DNA of 64,000 nt, taken from Ceratorhiza oryzae-sativae. Lineage: Eukaryota > Basidiomycota > Agaricomycetes > Cantharellales > Ceratobasidiaceae. Shown in pieces: positions 1-10,675 of this stretch. The DNA lies in NCBI GenBank assembly GCA_030998015.1, contig JARWMV010000249.1:682001-746000 (forward strand), read 5' to 3'. The notes under the pieces were generated by a model. It searched no databases. It saw only the letters and a list, made by a program, of their open reading frames with translations, and was not told the origin of the DNA. Both the position numbers and the translations under genes were made by a program. Each line of letters starts with the position of its first letter. Position 1 is the stretch's first letter.

Positions 1-70
1 TTCTGCCAGGTTCAATCGATCCTGTTGGGGCATCTCGCTTTGGTTCATGCTGACTGGTGGAGCCTGACAT
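1..70 (-). CDS. Partial 5' end of a divergent gene, unidentified
   Basis: Read on the minus strand, an ATG at 70-68 opens a frame (MSGSTSQHEPKRDAPTGSIE...) that stays open to the left edge of the window. It is hydrophilic, with no signal peptide and no recognisable motif. Its head-to-head position relative to the mannosidase gene, about 450 bp away, fits a divergent pair. With only 23 codons visible, chance openness cannot be excluded. Confidence 0.33.
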   Translation of the reverse strand, partial: MSGSTSQHEPKRDAPTGSIEPGR

Positions 71-519
71 ATCTCCGTCGAACATGAAGGAAATATATGA
101 GTCGTCGCGCGTTACGTGTATTCTGGAACGGCAAGACGCGAGATTATGGGGACGGCAGGGTTGAGCTCGAAATGTGTGCACGTACGACTGAGTTCGGCCA
201 GCTGTGCCCGAACGCATCCCAGAGCCCGAAGATATGCCCAACGCTGCTCTTGCGGCAGGTCCAATATCCCATTCAGCCTCATCAGACACCTTGGCGGCCG
301 TGGTATCAACACGTTGCGTTGCTCCACGTTGCATGAACCGCAGCCTATAGTTTGGGGTAAGATTAGTCGAGCCACGTCATCGGAGCAAGCACACACACGA
401 TAGAGTTCCATTCGACAAAGACGGCGCTGCTGATTTTTTGGACATGGTAAATGCGGTGGTGGTGGCCAGAAGCTAAGCGCTGGGCGTGGACACGTGAATG
501 GGCGGCTGACGCACGGACC
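71..519. promoter_or_regulatory. Intergenic region upstream of AMS1
   Basis: About 450 bp between the putative divergent ORF and the mannosidase start. Overlapping ORFs in three frames of both strands show no family resemblance and are treated as chance. No clear TATA box was found. An in-frame ATG at 451 would lengthen the mannosidase by 23 residues, so the 5' boundary is not certain. Confidence 0.4.
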
Positions 520-3500
520 ATGAATACCCCACACTTCCCAGCCAGACGCCCCAGCAAACGACCACAACGACCACAGCACAATGGGCGGCACCCACCACGA
601 ACACGTTCACAACGGCCATTCCACGGCGCACACGACCATGGCGCGGCCTCGTCGTATCCGGAACTCAATTACGGAGTTGGTGAGCTCTGACCGTTGTCCT
701 GTCATTTGCCGCACTAATTAAGTCATTCTAGGAAATAAATGGATGAAGAACTTGACAAAAGATCGCGTCAACAAGTTTACCGGCAAGTAGCCACAGTTCT
801 AGGCCCGGTTCGGCTTGTCTGACATCCCCCAGATGGGAGTTACGCGTCACTGAACCTTCCGGCTCTCATGTTTACCCACCGCATCGACGATGCCGATCAC
901 GTCAAGCTCCAGGTTTGGTCAGCTCCCGGCCGCACAAAGCCCTCGTTTGAAGAGGCAATGAAGCAAGAGTTTCGTCCTGCACAAAAGGGCCAGCAATTTG
1001 GTCCGAGCTGTACGTTACCTAATAATGTCGTCAAAGCATCTACCGTGGACACTAACTTAACCTTTTCGTACAGGGGTACGATCTCATTAATGCTTGCCTA
1101 CCAAATTGACTAACGATCGTCCAGACCAATCACTGGTGGAAGGTCACCGTAAAGATACCCGCCGAGTGGGAAAAATATGAGCGTGTACAATGTACGCCGT
1201 TCATCCTCCTCGCTACCTCATATGAACTCACCGCGTCCCAGTCGAGTTCGATCCTGGCTGTGAGGCCATGATCTTCACCACATCCGGCGTCCCCCTGCAA
1301 GGCATCACTGGCGGATACGACGGGGATCGCCGAGTCGAGTTTATCCTCGACAAGACGAAGCGAGAATATAGCTTCGTGATCGAGAGCAGCTGCAACGGGA
1401 TGTTTGGAATTAGCGGAATCGCGCCTCCGGATGTGAGTTTTGTTGCCGCGCTGTAAAACTTGACTAACCATCTATGCAGCAAAACCGATATTTCACGTTA
1501 GCCTCCGCGGACTTGGTTGTTCCGAATCAGGATGCATGGCACCTGTTTTGGGATTATACCACCTTGCGGGAAATTATTGACAACCTTCCTGGGAACTCTC
1601 CGTTGCAAAATCTTGCACTCAAGACTGCCAACGAGATCATGAACGTGTTCGATGTTAACGACCCTGTTTGTCCCTCCCGGATGTTCCAGATTCGCCCACT
1701 TAGATGTCGCTTTTTAGGATACTGTCGCTAAATGTCGTCAACTGGCTGAAAAAGTCTTCGGGTCCGGGTGGGCTGGAGAAGGCGCCGACATTTACAAGCT
1801 TAGGAACGACGGAAAAGGCCCCGACCGTGAGCAAGTATGGGGCATAGGACATTGTGAGTTGAGCCTGTCCGACAGTATCCCTTCCAATTCAATATGTTCT
1901 AGGCCATATCGATACCGCATGGCTGTGGCCGTACAGCGTCACCCAACAAAAGGTTGCGCGGTCATGGTCCACTCAGGTGGACCTGATGAACCGATATCCA
2001 GAACATCACTTCACCTGTAGTTCTGCGCAGCAATACAAATGGCTTGAACAGGTACGAAATCCACGCGGGAAGCATTCACACCATTAATTTGCTTCTCAGC
2101 TCTACCCACCCCTTTTTGATAGAGTTAAAGAGAAAATCAAGGCTGGCTTGTTCGAACCGATCGGTGGCGCCTGGGTTGAGCATGACGGGAACATGCCGTC
2201 AGGCGAGGCGTTCATCCGCCAGATGACTTTTGGTCAGCGTTACTTTCAGTCTCGGTTCGGCATCCGGTGTGAGACCGGATGGTTACCAGACTCTTTTGGT
2301 CTGTCCGGCTCTTTGCCCCAACTCATGCGCAGTGCGGGAATGCGTCGGTTCTTTACTCAAAAATTGAGCTGGTGAGTCGACCGTGTATCTGGAATGAAAC
2401 TCAGGGGCTGATTAGGTTACCCGCTTTGCCAAGGAATAACATGTGAGGTTATCCGTTGCAAACCGGCGATGCTCCACGCGATCTGACCCTGTCCGAATGC
2501 AGTAACGTTTTCCCACACTCAACTTTCAATTGGGTTGGAATCGATGGCACGCAGCTTTTGTGTCATATGACACCTGTCGGTAAGCTCAAATGACGCAGTG
2601 CCACAGCAACCCGACGCACTCATTATCATCCACGCGCCAGACACATACACGGCCCAGGCTACAACGGGGGATGTTCGTAAAGCAATCAATAACCACAAGG
2701 TTGGTGGTTCTTAGCCTTCGGCAAGATGTTCGTCTAACCAACCATCATATGACAGAATCTCGAGTCTTCGGACATGGGGCTGCTGGTATTTGGAAATGGT
2801 GATGGAGGAGGAGGACCTCTTGCCAAGATGCTCGAGAACGTAAGCCTGATCCGATCCTGTCGGTTGCCCGATTTCCCCGTGCCCTGGGGCTCGCGATTCT
2901 GCTATCGCGCGTTGAGGGGTCACACTCTGTTTCGCGTGCCATGTGATACTGCCCAGATCCATTTGCCTGTTTTTGCTGCTACCCCACCTCGTGCCACCGT
3001 CGGGGAGTCGTGGACTGCCGCACTAGAGTTACAGAACAGGGGCTGATCTTCGTCATGTACAGCTCCGCCGGATCCGAGCTGCTGGGAACAACTCTCGCGA
3101 ATTGCCTCTTGTCAAGATGGGCCATACCACTGAGGCCTTTTTCGATCGGCTAGAGAAAGAGAGTGGGGAAGGTGCCGAGCTTCCGAACTGGTGAGTTTGC
3201 CCACTGTACCACGAGCATGCCGTGAAGTTGATCATTACTTGGCACCGAATCGATACCTAGGCACGGCGAGCTGTACCTTGAGGTCCGTGATTACCTTGCG
3301 TTTTGGGTGGCAAGCTAATTTACCTCGTTCCGCGACAGTTCCATCGCGGGACCTATACATCTCATGGCTCGATTAAGAAAGGAAATCGCAAGTCGGAGAT
3401 TCTTCTCCGTGACGTAGAGGTGCGGTTTCATAGGCGCTCATATATCATTTCAAAGGAACACTGATCTTCGCATTCGCATTGGTCTTGTGCGCCTTTTTTT

Positions 3501-5987
3501 TTTTACGCTGTAACCCCCCAATTACCTTAGCTCATCGCAACCCTCGCATCTCTTACGGCTAGCTACGTGTACCCTAAACGGCGAATCGACGATGCATGGG
3601 AGAAATTGTTATTGAATCAGTTCCACGATGGTACCTCGTCGTGTTTAGCCTCGGATCTACACAATGTGCTAATCCGGCTTTTGTGTAGTCCTGCCTGGTT
3701 CGGCCATCGGTATGGTATACGAAGATGCTGAGAAGCTGTATGCGGAGATCGCCAAGGACGGCAAAGCCATCCTCGAGGACGCGTTTGGGGCCTTGCTCGC
3801 TGGTTCGATTGCTATCGACGCTTCTCTTCCGTTCAACGCCTCGTCTCCGGGCAAGCTCGTCGCGATCAACACCACACCGTTTGCGCGATGCGAGGTTGTG
3901 CGCGTTCCGCTCACGGGCTCATTCTCGAAGCATTTGCGCATGTCCGCAGTTCAGATCGCAGCAGACAAACAACATGGATATGTGCTTATGGACGCACGAG
4001 GCGGGGCCGGCCTAGCGCAGCCCATCGGGCTGTTTGCGGATGTCAAACCAGTCTCTGGCAAGTTCCGAGTCTGCTGCGCGATGTGGGGTGGAGCTCAGAT
4101 CCTGTCCTGACCCTGCGTCTTTGCTTTTTCTCTCTAGTGTTCAAATCGGGCTCGAGCGATTTCGTGCTTAAAAACGCCAACGTGGCTATGACGATTTCCA
4201 ACGGCCGGATCGTGAGCCTAGTGGACCTTGAACTCAAGTATGTGGTGCTTATCATCTAGGATGTTCGATCGCTGAGCTAACTTCAATAGTCGTGAGCTTA
4301 TTGCGAGTGGCAAGACAGGCGGTTTGGTGATCTTTAGTGATCAACCTAATTATTGGGGTACGTCTACCGTTTACGGATAGGAGGGCGTGCTTATACGAAA
4401 CTTGTCTGTCTGTATAGACGCCTGGGGTCAGTACCTGGCTGGTTTGAGGGTCCGAGATGCTTAAACTTTTAGTCTAGACGTCGAGATCCATCATCTGGAA
4501 AAGTTTACAGAACTCAAGTTTACAGATGTTGAGATCGTGGAAAACGGACCGGTCCGGGGCTCGGTACTAGCTACTACCAAGTATGGCCAGACAACCATCA
4601 AGACGACAGTGCGTCCCGGTTGCGATCATTCTGATTATCCCGAGAGCTTATGTTTTATGAATTGCACCAGATCTCCCTCGATGCGGTTACCTGTGCGTTT
4701 TAGCGTTTTGTGTCTACATCAGCCTGCTCTAACCATGATAACAGCTTCCCTGGCCGCCAGATCCCGGTCTTATATTCGCTTCGAGGCACAAGTCGATTGG
4801 CGTCAGCGACACGAAATCCTCAAGTGTAAGCTGATCAGTTGATGCCGTTATCTCACCGGGGGCCTGAATCCGCTGTCGATCGGCCTGGATTAGTTGAAAT
4901 TCCGGTGGATATTCACGCAATGGAGGCGACATACGAGTGCCAGTTTGGCCATGTCTCGCGGCCGACACACCGGAACACGACCTGGGACGCAGCCAAGTTT
5001 GAGGTGTGTTGCCCAAATGATCTCGAGGGCTGGGAGAAAGTTTGTAGCTAAATTGACGCATTACTCGTATTAGGTTTGTGGACACAAGGTAAGCAGCCTG
5101 GAAAAAAAATCTCACCCATCGCATCTATCTGCCTTTCCGTTTTTACACTTGAACACGCTGCTGATCGTCATCGATTGGAAAGTACGCTGATTACTCAGAG
5201 TACGGATACGGCGTTGCGATTCTGAGCGAGAGCAAGTATGGGTTCGCGGTGACTGGCAACGTGATGCGCATCTCGTTGCTTCGGGCCGCGACCTCGCCCG
5301 ATGCCGAGCAAGACCAGGGGGAGCATGAGTTTAGCTGGGCGGTCTTGCCGCATGTAGGGCATTTCCTCGAGTCGGACGTCCCGCAGGTCGCGTACGCGTT
5401 TAATTCACCGCTCCACAGTAAGCAGACCCGGGCTCACTCGAGTTGGATATTGATGGGTGATTGGGTCTAGCTCGCTGGGTGCCAGAGGCGTCCAAGGCCA
5501 AAGGGGTATCTGGGCTGATCCACAAGGCTCTGTTTAGCGTGTCGGGGGCGCCCAACGTCATCATGGAGACTGTCAAACGCGGGGACGACGACTTTGACAG
5601 CGCGACGAGCGAGCAGACGGTTGTTGTTCGGCTCTACGAAGCGTTTGGGGGGCATGCGCGTGCTAAATTGAATGTGTGAGTGGCTGATCAATTTGATGGT
5701 GGCAGGAGGCTAAATGGTGGGTTTGGCAGGTCGAAGAAGCTCAAGGTGACGAAGGCGGTGGTGACCAATGTGCTGGAAGATGTGCTGCACAATTTGGAAG
5801 TCGAGAATGGTGACGAGAGCGTGGCTATTCCGCTGCGATTCCGCGGCTTCGAAGTGGTGACTGTTAAGCTGGCCGTCGCCGTTGACGGGAGCCGGCACGA
5901 AAAGTACGTCATCTGCCGTCGGGGGTGACGCTGGTACTGACGGTGTGCAGGACCCCGTCGCAAGAGTGGGTGGAGGTCGGGGAGTGA
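520..5987 (+). CDS. AMS1: Vacuolar alpha-mannosidase, glycoside hydrolase family 38 (AMS1-like)
   Basis: A multi-exon gene (more than 15 short introns) for a class II alpha-mannosidase of about 1,050 residues. AMS1-type enzymes trim free oligosaccharides and glycoprotein N-glycans in vacuole and cytosol. The N-terminus contains YPELNYGVG, then [17 protein letters not shown] after the first intron (680-731). The GH38 catalytic domain begins with HIDTAWLWP near 1,908. [20 protein letters not shown] near 2,280 carries the expected nucleophile Asp. [27 protein letters not shown] and [20 protein letters not shown] follow. The middle and C-terminal domains run through [20 protein letters not shown] to the end [12 protein letters not shown]. 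The start at 520 is chosen because that frame joins exon 2 in phase; 451 is the alternative. The exon 2/3 junction around 790-840 could not be resolved cleanly. All later exons read as functional. Confidence 0.93.
2840..3062 (+). other. Atypically long intron inside AMS1
   Basis: The coding sequence stops matching GH38 right after GPLAKMLEN and resumes with [20 protein letters not shown] at 3,063. The removed segment starts GTAAGC and ends TACAG, so it behaves as a GT-AG intron. At 223 nt it is about four times longer than its neighbours, and the reading frame stays open through most of it. Confidence 0.7.
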
Positions 5988-6361
5988 GAGCGTGAATGTA
6001 GTTGTAGTTGAGAGAATATAGTGGCAAATGGAATCTGGCTGGACTCGATCAGGTCGGGACGGAGTTAACCGTGGTTAGCTACGGCCCGGGTGATCGGGAG
6101 ATGGGGCGGAGATTGAAGTCTGGAATCTGGCTGCAGATCTGGGAGGAGCGCTAGTTTCCTGGATGCTCGGCCATGCGTGCCGGCCGTGCGGGACGCGCCC
6201 TGAGATGTGCCCCTGCGCGAGTCTGCGTCTGGTCGCTGCGATTAAGCTCGAGCCGCACATATCCAACCGAGCGGGAGCCCCGATGCCTGATGCCTGATCT
6301 CCGCGGTGGCGTCGCGAGATATATAGCCGCGCCCGCACGTCTGCTCCCCCCACCCAGCACC
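5988..6361 (+). promoter_or_regulatory. Promoter region of the WOPR gene with TATA box
   Basis: A 374-bp spacer between the mannosidase stop and the WOPR start. A TATATA stretch at 6,320-6,325 in a GC-rich context lies about 37 bp before the ATG, so transcription would start very close to the coding region. No gene is seen here. Confidence 0.45.
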
Positions 6362-7653
6362 ATGTCCCGCCCGTCGTCGTCTGTCACGCCCATCATCCCC
6401 CGGTCCCGGGCCACCCACCCCAACCTCCGTCAGTGTCCCCGTCGCTGCCGCCGTCGTCGTCGTCGCCGCCATGCTCACACCTTCCCCCCCCCCTTCTGCA
6501 GACATCCGCACCGCCCACGACGCCCACCTCGTCTTCGAGGCTGTCCGGCTCGGGCTCATGCCGATGATCACCCACCGGCTCAGCGCCGCCGACCGCGACC
6601 TGCTCCGGTCCGGCGAGGTCTTTTGTTGGGAAGAGGCCGACTACAAGGGCGGCCTCGAGCGCTGGACCGACGGCCGCAAGTGGTCCGTCGCCCACTGATC
6701 TCGTCGTCGATCGTGTCGCTGACTCTCCTGACAGGAGCCAGAGCCGTATGCGCGAGCCGTTTTTGTTCTACACCGAGAACGTGATGATGACACCCGAGGA
6801 AAAGGAAGCCAAGGCTGCCCGACGGTGAGTCGAGCGGAGCGGGTGACATTTGGTTGGGCGCTGATCGTCGTCCAGAGCACGCAAGTCGTCGGACCCGCGT
6901 GACCGTGCGCGTGCACCCCAGGTGTTCAGGCGTCAGGATCGGCCAGCCAAACCCGACGGTCTCACGAAGCAGGTTCGTACTGGCCTTGGTGTTCGCATTC
7001 ACGCCCGCTCACGTCCTCGCCCAGACATACTCTGCTTGGGTCACTCTCCCCGGCACCACCGTCGCCAGGAAATGGCATCTCACCGTACGCCCAGATCTCC
7101 CGCCGATACGATCTGTTGTATCTAACGCGTACGTCTACAGGCGTACTTTACGAGCAACGACTACCACGGCCTCCCCACGGTCGAGCAAGATCCCGTCCTC
7201 TCGCGGCTGACGGTCCCACCCAACGTGTACGTCACCGGCAAAGGCCTCACCCGCAAATCCGACCGCGACCGGCGTCAGTCCCCCCAATACGAGGAAGACC
7301 AGCGAAGCAGCGTCTCGTCCGACTGCGGCGGTGTCTCGCCTCTGACTCCCTCGCCCCTCTCGTCGTTTTCCCAATACCGCAACCCCGCGCCCCAGACCAC
7401 AGGCTACAAGAACATAGACCCGACCGCCAGCCCATGGAGTGCGAGCTCGACGCTCTCGCTGGGTCCCAGCACCCCGCCGCTGCCCTCGCCGCTGCACCAG
7501 CACCTCCAACAACAGCCGCAATACTTGCCCCCTCAACGAATGGCCCTGCCCCCGCTCACCGACGCACCCGTCGCCGCCCACCCCGGATACACGTACGCAG
7601 CGCGTTCCGAGGCAGACCATCGCGCGGTTTCCGCGTTCAAACTCCAGCTCTAG
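6362..7653 (+). CDS. Gti1/Pac2 family (WOPR domain) transcription regulator
   Basis: Six exons (6362-6428, 6502-6686, 6742-6824, 6876-6972, 7025-7084, 7141-7653) join in phase to give 334 residues. The first WOPR box reads HIRTAHDAHLVFEAVRLG, then the basic/acid loop and RWTDGRKWSSRMREPFLFY. The second part reads TYSAWVTLPGTTVARKWHLT and AYFTSNDYHGLPTVEQDPVL. WOPR proteins (Wor1, Ryp1, Gti1, Pac2) bind DNA through this bipartite domain and control morphology, sporulation and virulence switches in fungi. The C-terminal ~120 residues are low-complexity, rich in Pro, Ser and Gln, as usual for the family. It is somewhat shorter than many relatives. GC-rich antisense frames here are long but are shadows. 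Confidence 0.9.
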
Positions 7654-10600
7654 ACTATCGATTACGTCTCGCGCGTGCGGCACGCCCCCCCCCCCCTCGT
7701 CGCGCAGTCCATCCATGCCTCTCCCGCTTATTGTCGGGGGACACATGAACAGATTTCTCGCTGGCACCATGCACATATTTCGCATCATATGGACATCTAT
7801 GGTTTATTCCCCCTGTTTTCCTCTGTGTATATCGCGACCGGACCGGCGCTTCAAGTGAAGCCATGGAGCGGTCGAGCATGTAATTCCCCCACCCCCCCTC
7901 GCGATAGTCGCGCAATATCCCTAAAGTGTACAATTAGAAGTGTGTGTGTTACAGTCTTATCGTGATGGAAATTATCCTATTGGTGACGTGCCATTAAGCT
8001 TAAAGTTTTATGAACAGCACGCGATGGAAATGCCTTGTAACTGAATAGAGGCGTTGGGAGCGCCCTTGCCAAAACGTGACAAACGAATCCATATGTTGCG
8101 TTGTTCCCAGCGATTCGAGTCAAAACCAGTGAGGACACCGATCTTGCGCAAGCTCGCGTTTAGAGTGTGGAGTTCTGGCCCACCCCTCATTTCTTCGGAT
8201 TTGAGGGTCAGCCCGGAACCAGTGCGCGCATATCATAATAGACTCGCCACCGCCTTCGGGCACTGCCGAACACGAACAAACGAGGGAACCCAGCACAATC
8301 CCCCTATCGAGGCTAGACCTGGAGTCGACATTGTTCCGACCCAAATAAAGCGACGATTGTCTATACCCTAACCAGATTCGCACCAGAACCACAACCACAA
8401 CCAGGGGAGGGTCGTCATAGTCACCACATTACATACACCCCCCCATGTGTTCAATTAAACTCTCCAACCTCGATTTTCAAACAAAAGACGCAAATCCAGT
8501 TTATTAAAACGTGAGAAACACCGAGCTCAAGTGCGGACCTAGGCTTTTTGATGGTCCTACTAGGACCCTATAAACCGCCCTAGGGAAGATCCCTAGGCTA
8601 TGAGCGACCCCAGTGCGGGGGTCCCTTTCAGGGCCCTCGGAACCGATCAATGCTTTTTTTTTCATTCTTATTGCTGACCAAAAGGCTATAGCATCGGAAA
8701 TAGAGTTATTTTAGCGCGATCAAATTGGGAGGGGGAAGAGTGTGTTGCGTCTGAAAAAAGAAAACGAGTAGATTAAATCAAAACGTTTGGACGTGATGAC
8801 CATTTTTAATCTATTTTTTTTTTGGGCAGGCGATTCGTTTTTGACAGCGTTCGAACAACACAAAAAAACGTATGAAAGAAAAGCAGGATGACGCTCAGCG
8901 CGCATGGCCGACCGAGTACCCAGAAACTCGGCCAGGGTCCAAGAGAGTATGTGTGTGCACTTGGTTGGATCTACGCCCGATCTCCTCCAATGCCAATTTA
9001 GACAACGCCACCTTATCGCAGTTTTTGAGCGCTGGCGGATGGAAGGAGGGGGGGGGGCTGGTCTATTGATGGAATTGCTCCGAGCGAGTCGGGTGCTGAC
9101 GAGTCCCATCACCGGGTGTTCCCGTGGGGTATAGTTCCATGGACCGGGAACGAGAGACCGACCGAACGACCGACAGATAGACAGAGAGAGCGTGCAAACT
9201 CTGTGGGTTTGGGTCGTGCCACCTTCGACATCACGCCAAGCGTTTCTGCCTAGACCGGTGTTTAGCGAACCTTTGAGTAAACCTACAGATGCAAGCAAAC
9301 GGCATCGCCTGTGACTCGTCGTACGTTGGTTTCCCAAGTCTGCCTTTTGTGTAATCCTTTAGCCAAACAGCATAGATCTTAGACTCGCGCCATAACGTAT
9401 GGCCGAGGCTAAGTTTGTTATTCAAATTGGAGCCAGAGAGGGAAAAAAAAAGGACTGTGGGGAGTGGGGTGCCGCTTGGTCATGATGGGCAATTCCGGGG
9501 ACGTTGCCTAGTATGTATGTTTAGTTCGCACAAGGTCGGGGATTTTACGCATGAAAAGTTGGGTGCCTTGCACGCGCTGCGCGATTGCCGAGGCGCCTAA
9601 TTGTGTCAATGTGGCGTCTAAACTGCGTGATTAGGTGTTTTGAAATTGGGAAGAGTGCATACAACATGGTCATCTGGTTTTATTGGTCGAGGAGCGGGTG
9701 CGGATTTTCCGGGTCGTGTGCATAATCGGCAACAGGATATTATCTCCGTGTCACGTCAGACAAAAACGTTGACCCGAATCTGACATATTTTAACAATGGC
9801 AGCGGAGTGTTGAGCCATGAGCCCCTTGATTGATGGTGGCTTATATTTCTCGTACACCGTAAATGTGTCTCTACTCACAGGAACCCGTTCTGCGATCAAT
9901 ATCTTTCAGCCCCTTCTCGCCCTCTTCGAGCCATTTGTCCATCCTGGTCTCGTCCCACGCATGTACCCACAATCACGCCCTTATCTCTGTCGGCTTGAGC
10001 TGAATATACCACGGGCAACCCGGCCACTCCGTCCCAATTCCGTTGCGATGGTGCACGAAACCGTATACGCGTGCACGGGTGCAATTATCCCCGACACGCG
10101 GCTCGATCGTCGCTGAGGTCGTAATGAGATAACACAGATCGATCACACGGGGCCATTCAGTGCTCTCATGCTCACACGGGGCGAGAAGAGGGCACACGCA
10201 TGCAAGGGAGGCAGCGGGGAGGTCTAGACCGAGCGACACCTCGTTCTTCGTTTGGTGGGCGAAAATTGACAGAGGGGGAGAGGAGAAGGGGTGTGAGATC
10301 CTGGCGGAGTGACGTGTGGTATATGCGCAAAAAAGAAACGAAAAGGTCTGGCTCCCAAAGTGCAGATCGTCCGGGGCAGGAGGCCTCAACTCGTTTCTTG
10401 CCTAATTCAATGTACCTCGTCTGCGTGGCTCGGACTGCTCTTTCGGCTGAGAACAGGTGGGTCGTCAGCATTACGTCGACGTGGGCATTGTACGTATTGT
10501 TCTCTTCAGAACCACAAGCTTTGAATATCACATACAGAAGCTATAAAAAAAGAGGGAGCAATCTCCACACGATAGATGCACTTGGGGAAGAGAGCTTTTT

Positions 10601-10675
10601 AGGTATTTTAAGCAAACAGGCAGTAAGATCCATCGACGGGTCCGCACGAGGCACGATAGCCGATCTCAACCCCAA
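7654..10675. other. Gene-poor spacer of 3 kb
   Basis: No gene can be supported with confidence. The first part is probably the 3' UTR of the WOPR gene. Three tight hairpins lie at 8,553-8,623, and a GACC/GACA microsatellite-like run lies near 9,157-9,190. On the minus strand around 10,170-9,850 there is coding-like sequence (RVYGFVHHRNGIGTEWPGCP, then MDKWLEEGEKGLKDIDRR), which could be two exons of a small unidentified gene. No start, splice set or family could be established for it. Confidence 0.4.
8553..8623. repeat. Cluster of three perfect short inverted repeats
   Basis: Three consecutive hairpins are visible: GGTCCTA/TAGGACC with a 1-nt spacer (8,553-8,567), CCTAGGG/CCCTAGG with a 5-nt loop (8,579-8,597) and GACCCC/GGGGTC with a 6-nt loop (8,606-8,623). 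No coding sequence overlaps. They could be a structured transcript end, a protein-binding array or debris of a terminal-repeat element. Confidence 0.6.

Noticed and set aside
581..679. ATG at 581 as mannosidase start
   Set aside because: This frame does not join exon 2 in phase; the frame of 451/520 does.
2774..3046. Continuous ORF through the AMS1 long intron as the true protein
   Set aside because: It lacks the conserved GH38 segment and ends in a stop, whereas splicing restores [20 protein letters not shown].
6173..6784. 203-codon plus-strand ORF overlapping the WOPR gene
   Set aside because: Arg/Pro-rich frame created by GC-rich sequence; the spliced WOPR exons in another frame match a known domain exactly.
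7135..7788. 217-codon minus-strand ORF
   Set aside because: Antisense shadow of the last WOPR exon, low complexity Gly/Arg, with no family motif.
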